Shown here: in pieces, positions 1 to 6,268 of the stretch
How positions within the stretch are numbered: the first letter of the stretch is position 1
How the letters are laid out: the number at the start of each line of letters is the position of its first letter
Notes under the pieces: model-generated
Seen by the model: the letters and a program-made list of their open reading frames with translations, nothing else
Databases searched by the model: none
Told to the model about the DNA's origin: nothing
Position numbers and translations under genes: made by a program
Assembly: GCA_943704525.1 (NCBI GenBank)
Contig: CALSCQ010001273.1
Span: 1 to 12,500 of the forward strand
Reading direction: 5' to 3'
Source of the DNA: Pigoraptor vietnamica
Lineage: Eukaryota; Opisthokonta; Filasterea
Length of the DNA stretch: 12,500 bases

Positions 1-182
<182 letters not shown>

Positions 183-255
183 TCACGCGATCAGGAGCGT
201 CCACGGCATTGCAACCCACTCACAGTGTCCAACACACACACCCTTTGCTCTGCAG

Positions 256-479
256 ATATGGAACTTCAACAACGGGCAGTGCCTGCGTGAGCTCTTACGC
301 GGCAGCGAATCGGAGGTCTCTGACATTGTGCACATTGAGAAGGGGCGGCAGATCATCACGGTCGGATGGGACAAGAGGGTGCGTGGGACCTCTCTGTTTG
401 CCGCTATCGAAGGCGTATTCGAATTGTGGCACACGAGTATACTATGGAAGCGTGTTTATGCTAGCACACGCTCACACGT

Positions 480-527
<48 letters not shown>

Positions 528-2490
528 TGCGCAGGTCGTCGTGTTTGAGGACTGCGCCGATTCCTTCCAGCTGAAGCCCGCGTCGATTTGGGAGGGCGGC
601 GGCCACACGGAGGACATTCTCTGCATGGGCGTTGCTCCCCCGCACTTTGTCGCAACCGGCAGCTACGACGGCGCCATATCGCTGTGGAACACGGTGAGCG
701 GGCACATGCTCAGCAAGCTCGTCGCCCCGAAAATGCACGAGCGCCCGCCGCACGACAGGGCCATCGAGAAGCTGCTCTTCCTCCGTCACCGCATGCGATC
801 GGCGCAGCTGCGGACGGTCGGCGGGACGCTCGTCGCGTCGGGTGCCGGAGGGCTCGTGTACTTTTGGAATGTCATGCAGGGCGTGACGGCGGGCATCTTC
901 TGTGCGAGCCGCGTGAAGGGCGACTCTGTGGTGGCGCTTGCGTCGGACGGCGAAAACAAGCACCTGTGGACCGGCGACACGAAGGGCTACGTGTCGTGTT
1001 GGAACATTGCGAACTACGCCGTGTCGACGGACGAGTGCGCCGACGCGCCGCCCCTCCTGCGGTCCTTCCGCTGCCACACCATGTCCATCAGCAGCATTGA
1101 TCTCGCCCCCGCGTACGGTGGGTGTCATGTGCCGTGTGTCCCTCCTCGGCCCATTTTACCGTCTACGTTCTCGCGCGTGCGCACACACTCTCCGCCCACA
1201 TTTCAGCTGACGGTCGCCCGTTTTGCAGGCGTGGTGATCACGGCTTCCATCGACCGCTGCGTGCGGCTGTGGACTGTGACGGGCCAGTTCATCGGCACGT
1301 TCGGGCAGGCGAACCAGTGGCGGCTCGGTATTCCCTCGACGTACCGCGACACGCTCCCCGCGGACCTTGAGCGCGAGGCAAGCGCAGACACGCAGGCGAA
1401 GCACGGCGCACAGTCCGGGGACAACAGCCGCGTGAACTCTGCGTCGAACGAGCGCGACTCTGTCACCGGGGGTGCGGAAGCAGCTGTCCCTCCAAAGCCC
1501 TCGACAGCCGACGCTCTCCAGCAATCGGCCGGTACGAAGGCCAACGCGGGTCCCTCCATCGAGATATCCGCCGCAGAGCCTGGCGCACCAGCGGCATTGA
1601 CGGGTGTCGCGGCGGCGGCGAACGCCCTGCAGCGCCCTGTGACTCCGCGCACGCAGTCGTCGAAGCGGAGGGACATGCGCGCCGTGCTTGCTGCAGCGAG
1701 TCTTCTCGCGCACGCCCAACACGCGCACGCACCGTCCCAGAATGCGCAGGCGGCCGGCGAGGGGACTGCGCCCGCGGCCACTTCTGTCTCCGCGGCGAGT
1801 ATTGGCGGGCGACCCGTGGGGCTGTCGCTGAACATTGGGTATGGAATCGACCCTGCGATGACGCCGCTGACACGTGACCAGGACGATCCGCCGCCTCCGG
1901 ACATCACGGACGACACCGAGTCGCGCGACTTTGATGCCGTGTTACACAACAAGCGCACGTCGTACGAGCGCAAGTACTGCGACGAGCGCGTGCGGAAGCC
2001 CCTCATGGGGACCCACTTTGCCACGCAGTTTCGGCAGCCGGGCGACACGTCCGCGCCCATTCCCATCGGGGCGACCTTCGGCGGCGTCAAGTCGGACGGC
2101 CCTCCGATTGTCTATCACTCGCTCCGCTGCAGCGACCTCGAAGACATTGCCGTGCCTGTTCTCCCCCCGATCACTTCGTCCCTGCTTATTGGAATGGGCG
2201 CGCCGCCGCCGCCGCCGCCGCAAATCCTCCAGCCGCCCCAGTCACGTGGGGGCAAAGGTCTCGCAAACGGATCGGTGGCCACTGTGGTGCCGGGGCAGCT
2301 GGGCGTGCCTGTCATTCCGCCGATTGCCGGGGGCGCAAGCGCGAACGGACCCTCGCCGGCTGTGTCGGGTCCTGGACCGGGAACGGCGAATGCGGTGTCG
2401 TCTGCGCGAAGGAAGCCAGGCTTCAGGTGGACGGAGAAGAACCTCTTTCCAAATCTCATGACGATACCGCTCGACCGCCACGCTTCATAG
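256..2490 (+). CDS. WD40 repeat protein, WDR49/WDR64-like (3' part)
   Basis: Three visible exons: 256-378, 535-1117 and 1229-2490, together 655 codons plus TAG. The 5' end is outside the window. Introns are 379-534 (GTGCGT...GCGCAG, phase 0) and 1118-1228 (GTGGGT...TTGCAG, phase 1). Joining them restores WD40 strands: WDKR/VVVFED at the first junction and APAYG/GVVITASIDRCVRLW at the second. Visible blades include ATGSYDGAISLWN, a G-A-G-G-x-V-Y-F-W-N blade, TGDTKGYVSCWN and the last blade followed by FIGTFGQ. That order, and FIGTFGQ after the last blade, match WDR49/WDR64 as I remember that family, which is associated with cilia and flagella. From about 1345 to 1850 the protein is Ala/Ser/Thr-rich low complexity, probably disordered. 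A short CCG run near 2203-2220 encodes polyproline. The C-terminal part (HSLRCSDLEDI, then FRWTEKNLFPNL before the stop) is less repetitive and may be conserved. WD40 assignment is firm; the subfamily is from memory. Confidence 0.85.
379..534 (+). other. Intron of WD40 gene containing (CA)n
   Basis: A 156-nt intron, donor GTGCGT and acceptor GCGCAG, with (CA)22 at 481-524. Its length is a multiple of three and it has no stop in the exon frame, so an ORF finder reads straight through. The protein insert it would encode is mostly His-Thr repeat and breaks a WD40 strand, so I treat it as intron. Confidence 0.85.
481..524. repeat. (CA)22 microsatellite
   Basis: Perfect CA dinucleotide run in the intron 379-534 of the WD40 gene. 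It is complementary to the (GT)n tract on the other side of exon 256-378. Confidence 0.97.
1118..1228 (+). other. Intron of WD40 gene
   Basis: A 111-nt phase-1 intron, donor GTGGGT and acceptor TTTTGCAG, with a CTGAC branch-site candidate at 1207-1211, 17 nt before the acceptor. It also is a multiple of three and stop-free in frame. An alternative acceptor (tttcag, ending 1206) would insert residues into the last WD40 blade and is less likely. Confidence 0.85.
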
Positions 2491-2743
2491 TCGGACGTGG
2501 CGTGCATCGCTTGCCCATTGCAATATTCGCGCCTCCGCAGCGCCAGTGGCGTCGGTTTGATTTTTTCGTTTGCAGTCGCATTCGGTCGATTGCGTTGTGT
2601 CGATTTATAGTTCGTCAATCGCGTCCCAATAATGTCGGCGAGATTTGACTTTTCGTTTTTTTGTATGAGACTCCTTGCATGAGTTTTGTACTTTGCGACA
2701 GATAGAGAACGAATGATCGCACACGCGCCTCCTATTTAATAGT
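2491..2743. other. Spacer after the WD40 gene
   Basis: Follows the TAG of the WD40 gene. It is richer in A/T than its surroundings, with T runs near 2562-2572 and 2651-2663, and should include that gene's 3' UTR. I see no AATAAA and no gene in it. Confidence 0.6.
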
Positions 2744-3221
2744 CCCCGATTGCTCGCCGACTACCACATAGTGTTCAAGGCAGCGTTCTCTCCCAACGGC
2801 GTACGGCTGGCCACGTGCGACGACGGCAACATGGCGAGCGTTTGGGACGTGCGTGCGGGAAAGCTACTTTATACACTCCATCCGCCAAAGGCACGCGATT
2901 TCAGTTCGATCGAGTTTTGTCTTTCTGGGATGGCGATCGCGACGGGCGACAAACAAGTGCGTGTGCGGGACGCAGTGCACCACCGTCGTCGCGAAAAACT
3001 GCAAGCGATCTATGTATGCCAAGCCTCCCGTCTCCGTGTGTGCGTCGCCGGACGGTCGCACTCTGCTCGTTTCCGTTGACGACGAAGTGCGGCTGTTGAA
3101 TGTCGTCGCACTGCACAGCGTCGCGATTGGCACTTCGCTCTCCTCAACTGCGCACGGGATGGAGGTCGTTTCGACGGTTATTCACGCGGTGGACCGTTCT
3201 CCAAAGAAACTGTTCCCATGA
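2744..3221 (+). pseudogene. Frame-broken WD40 relic, possibly katanin p80-like
   Basis: From 2744 one frame reads as WD40 repeats: VFKAAFSPNG...ASVWDVRAGKLL, then SSIEFCLSG...ATGDKQVRV. Around 2970-2980 the reading moves to the next frame, where a further blade continues (VSVCASPDGRTLLVSVDDEV, then RLLNVVALHS), open to a stop at 3219-3221. A second return to the first frame, open to 3361, is possible but weaker. There is no ATG before the first blade; TGA closes its frame at 2714. The usual blade-ending WD is RD here, and a residue or two are missing before DKQVRV. Codon use is less GC-rich than in the neighbours. The order of blades and the phrase PDGRTLL recall the N-terminal propeller of katanin p80, but that is a guess from memory. 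An assembly error could mimic the frameshift. I favour a pseudogene. Confidence 0.55.
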
Positions 3222-3545
3222 CATTGATTTCGCGGGCCCAATTGCGCCTATGCGAACCCATTTTTTGTGCGAATTGTGGTTCGGGAAGCGTGTGTGCCGC
3301 TGGTGCCGGAATTGCTGCTCGAGGCGCAGTCGTATTAGGACAACTGAAGGCCCTCCGGCGATAGTAAAGACTCCATAGGGTTTTTTTAGACGCAATACGA
3401 AGTTTGGGCGCAGACAAGCACGCGCACGCGCGACGGCGCATACATGGAGAATACGTTTTCAAGCGTGAGACGGCCATGACATCCGCACGCAATAGAGCAC
3501 ACGGACGACCACACGGAGAATGCCAGACGAGAGAGTGCGTCTTGT
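3222..3545. other. Spacer between WD40 relic and kinase 3' end
   Basis: No convincing gene. The first frame of the relic stays open to 3361 on the + strand (ending QLKALRR) without recognisable WD40 structure. A T7 run lies at 3381-3387. The remainder to 3545 would be downstream flank or 3' UTR of the minus-strand kinase gene. Confidence 0.5.
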
Positions 3546-5788
3546 CTACATTTCGGGACCAAATTCTCCCGCCATTTGTTCGAGCGTAGTGAGCAATTCG
3601 GCTGCGGTCGGTCGCTTGTCCGGGTCGGCGTTCAGCAGAGTTCCTGCGGACGGAGGAAGAGGGGTTGAGGGAAGAGTGTCAACGACACTCGCAAGGAGAA
3701 TGTGTGCGCGCTATGCCGTTATATAGAAATGCCTTGCCTTGAAATGCCTCAGCGCAGTCACAGAGAGAGAGTGAGCAAAGAGTGAGAGAAGAGGGGACAG
3801 AGAGTGACTGTCGTCGACGACAACATCCATGCATGCCGGCACTCCAACAGGGCCACCCACGCATGAGCGGGTGGAATTCAGTGAACTTGTTCGGCGGAAT
3901 GTTGACCTTGGCGTTCATGATGGCCAGTTTGGATCCGTCGTCAAACGGCGTCTTCTCAAAGCACAGCCGGTACAAGAGAATCCCAAGCGCCTGTTATGGA
4001 ATGCAGACGGCGCAGAGAGACCGATTCGGTCAATAAGAGCCCCTGGAGACCTTTTCGAGATTGCACAGGCACGCGCACGATGCCAAATTCGCCCTGTCGC
4101 TTCCGAAACATAGCAACAAAACGCACCCAGATGTCCACTTTTGTGCCAATTTCCTTCTTCGAGTAGAGGTCGACCATTTCGGGCGCCCGGTACTGCAGCG
4201 TCGTGTTCAGCTGAATCTCCTGCGAAGCGTAACGGGCATTAGCCGTGCCTCCCGGCATCGACTGACGGCGTCGACTGAATTACTCGTCCCTTCTCACACG
4301 CATCACACACAGCCAGTCTATCCCGTCCATCCACACGCACGCACACACAGCCGTCCTCAACGTGAACACACGCCTACTCTCCTCGCTATCAATTCACTCC
4401 ATTTCTTCCCAACAACATAGCAGGCAAACACAAACGAGCGCACGCGCCTCTTCCGCGGCGGTGATCTCCTTCAGCGTCTCCGGTCGCATCACAACGGTGG
4501 TTGAGCTGCCAAAATCGCACAGCTTTCCGACGCCCCGTGCGCTGAGGAGGAGGTTCTCTGCCTTGACGTCCCTGTGGATAATGGGCGGCTGCTGCGCGTG
4601 CATGTGCGCCACCGCGCGCGTCGCCGAAGTGAAGTGCCGCAAGATCGTCCACTTCGAAGGACTAGTGCCGTAGAGCGTCTCGCCGACGTGGCCACCTAGA
4701 GGTTGAAGAGGGACAGATGATGTCACATGGGATAGTGACGCACGGACCATTAACACACACACACACACGGAAGACGCGTCAACAGATTTGATAATATCCA
4801 CAGCGCATGCAGTGCGAATGAAGCGAGAGAGTGAAACAGTACTAGCAACATACAATAATATCCACAGCGCATGCAGTGCGAATGAAGCGAGAGAGTGAAA
4901 CAGTACTAGCAACATACAATAATATCCACAGCGCATGCAGTGCGAATGAAGCGAGAGAGTGAAACCGTACTAGCAACATACAATAATATCCACAGCGCAT
5001 GCAGTGCGAATGTCAAGCGAGAGAGTGAAACAGTACTAGCAACATACAATAATATCCACAGTGCATGCAGTGCGAATGAAGCGAGAGAGTGAAACCGTAC
5101 TAGCAACATACAATAGAAAAAAGGAGGTGACAAGGGCTACGGAGGGTAACACACCCGGACAGTATTCCATGAGTATGCGGACTTCGGAAACGCCCTCGTC
5201 GTTCTCGCTGCGCACGTCGTCCGCGCCAATAAAGCCCACAATGTTGTCGTGGTGCCCGAGACGGCGCTATGGGGAAAGTACAGGTCAAGGGAGCAACCAT
5301 ATATGGCACAGTTCGCCGCGAAGGGTACATAAAAGTCAAGAACACGCCTGTCGTTGCGGATACGAAAACGTCGACCTCCGTCTTGAACGCGCGATATCGC
5401 TGCTCGTCAATAGCGAGGAGTCGCTTGAGTGCAAATTTGTCGCCGCTCTCCGCGTCTTGCACGAGAAAGACAAAGGAAAAGCCGCCCTCCGCGATGACCC
5501 GCCGCACTTTCACGCGGTGCCCTGCGGACGCACAACACACGTCACGAAACGAAGATGCAACAATCACAACAATGGCACACACACACACACGAAGCCGCAA
5601 ATATATGCGCAGCAACCCCAAAGACAGTCGTGTTACAAGCAGAGCCCTTACACCACGACTCGTCCATAGCACACACCTGCCACGTCCAGGGTGCGTCCGA
5701 CAAACCCATTGGCACCGTCGGGCGCATTGCTCGACCCAAAGCAGCTGAAGACGGACTTCATGAGGTCCATGGCGCCGCACGAGCCCAT
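3546..5788 (-). CDS. NAK-family Ser/Thr protein kinase (AAK1/BMP2K/GAK-like), complete
   Basis: Seven exons on the minus strand: 5788-5677, 5521-5364, 5266-5155, 4695-4448, 4219-4127, 3990-3861 and 3643-3546. They join in phase to 951 nt, 316 aa plus TAG. Kinase landmarks are all present: Gly-rich loop AEGGFSFVF (48-56), ATP-binding Lys in ALK (K70), helix-C Glu E86, IIHRDVKAEN (catalytic D170, N175), LCDFGS (D188) and YRAPEMVDLYS (220-230). The EGGF loop, and APEMVDLYS followed by GTKVDIW, are characteristic of the NAK (Ark/Prk/AAK1) family. That family phosphorylates clathrin-adaptor subunits and controls endocytosis. The protein stops just after the kinase domain (LMRTLLNADPDKRP, then 20 residues), so the long adaptor-binding tail of animal AAK1 is absent. 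I started at MGSC (5788); an internal ATG at 5770 (MDLM) has the better start context. One intron uses a GC donor. No ORF-breaking change is seen, so the gene looks functional. Confidence 0.9.
3644..3860 (-). other. Kinase intron 6
   Basis: 217 nt, donor GTGGGT, acceptor CCGCAG, phase 1 (codon CGA split, Arg285). It contains a purine-rich block on the + strand at about 3764-3808, pyrimidine-rich on the sense strand, and a GTCGTCGACGAC palindrome near 3811-3822. Confidence 0.85.
3991..4126 (-). other. Kinase intron 5
   Basis: 136 nt, donor GTGCGT, acceptor ATAACAG, phase 0. It separates GTKVDIW from ALGILLYRL. That junction is a continuous kinase helix in the family, which supports the call. 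Confidence 0.87.
4220..4447 (-). other. Kinase intron 4, GC-AG type
   Basis: 228 nt. The 3' splice site is TCGCAG. The donor that keeps the frame reads GAG|GCGCGT, identical to the GTGCGT donors nearby except for C in place of T. The nearest GT lies 4 nt further in and would leave the wrong phase for the next exon (EIQLNTTLQYRAPEM). On the + strand the intron has a CA-rich segment around 4291-4350. Confidence 0.75.
4696..5154 (-). other. Kinase intron 3 with minisatellite
   Basis: 459 nt, the longest complete intron here. Donor GTGTGT, acceptor CCTCTAG, phase 1. It splits the hinge sequence MEYCPG/GHVGE exactly where NAK kinases have a Gly-Gly. It carries the 64-bp tandem repeat 4793-5114 and a short (CA)n at 4753-4768. 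Confidence 0.88.
4793..5114. repeat. Five-copy 64-bp tandem repeat (intronic minisatellite)
   Basis: Copies at 4793-4856, 4857-4920, 4921-4984, 4985-5050 (66 bp) and 5051-5114. Each starts aatatccaca and ends with tagcaacatacaat. Differences are few: copies 1, 2 and 4 have aaacagt while 3 and 5 have aaaccgt; copy 4 has a 2-nt insertion (gaatgtcaag); copy 5 has agtgcatgc for agcgcatgc. The near identity points to recent expansion or homogenisation. It sits wholly within kinase intron 3. Confidence 0.97.
5267..5363 (-). other. Kinase intron 2
   Basis: 97 nt, donor GTATCC (the least typical donor in the window), acceptor CCATAG, phase 0. Joining gives EVDVF/RRLGHHDNIVG, which lines up with helix C and the following loop of AAK1-type kinases without a gap. 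Confidence 0.82.
5522..5676 (-). other. Kinase intron 1
   Basis: 155 nt, donor GTGTGT, acceptor CCGCAG, phase 1 (GGG split, Gly38). It contains (CA)8 at 5575-5590 on the + strand. The join gives LDVAG/HRVKVRRVIAEGGF, as expected just before the kinase Gly-rich loop. Confidence 0.87.
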
Positions 5789-6268
5789 TCGAAGGGACAG
5801 CCACTTCGATAAGAATTCAAAAAATGTGTGTTGCGGAGCAGTGGTAATGTGCGCCCAAGGCGCTCTCGAGGCCACACGCAGACAAAGACACGGCCGCGTT
5901 GGCAGTAACACGACACGAGAACCCCTCTTCTCACATAAAGAGAACAAAACCAAAAAAAATAATGCGCCGATAACTTGCACCTGCTTGCGGTCACACACAG
6001 CCTGCCCACTGACCGTGACGCAAGCGATCGATTTGGCCGTCACATGTACGTCATTACCCACTTCCAAATTAGCGAGAGTTCGGTTAATTTGTGTTTGTCC
6101 GGACATGGCGAGTGGCTCGTTTCAGACCAAGCAGCGTGCCACACGAACACAAAACGTCGTCGTGTCAACTCGCGCCTGCGCGTACTTCGCTGCATGGGTG
6201 TACTGTGTGAGCCACTGTGGGCACTTCGTTGGATGGGATAACAGAGAGCAGGTCTTAACCACGCGCAA
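5789..6268. promoter_or_regulatory. Divergent intergenic region, likely two-way promoter
   Basis: 480 bp between the start of the minus-strand kinase and the start of the plus-strand EGF receptor. Both promoters and 5' UTRs should lie here unless one gene has an upstream noncoding exon. A local A-rich patch at about 5936-5962 is the only clear drop in GC. I see no TATA box that I would defend. Reading frames in it have no similarity I recognise. Confidence 0.5.

Noticed and set aside
472-2090. Long minus-strand reading frames opposite the WD40 gene
   Set aside because: They are GC-rich antisense shadows with Arg/Ala/Val-rich translations and no recognisable domains. The plus strand has clear WD40 blades.
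2957-3005. A 49-nt intron (GTGCGT...CAAG) that would reconcile the two frames of the WD40 relic
   Set aside because: It would be half the length of the shortest other intron and would remove the conserved QVRV strand. The sequence inside reads as WD40 up to a simple one-base frame change, so a frameshift is the better explanation.
4793-5114. CRISPR-like array
   Set aside because: The repeats are directly adjacent 64-bp units with no unique spacers, lying inside a eukaryotic intron.
4906-5239. Minus-strand ORFs with repeated YVASTVSLSRFIRTAC peptides
   Set aside because: They are translations of the intronic minisatellite. The 64-bp unit is not a multiple of three, so successive copies are read in different frames.
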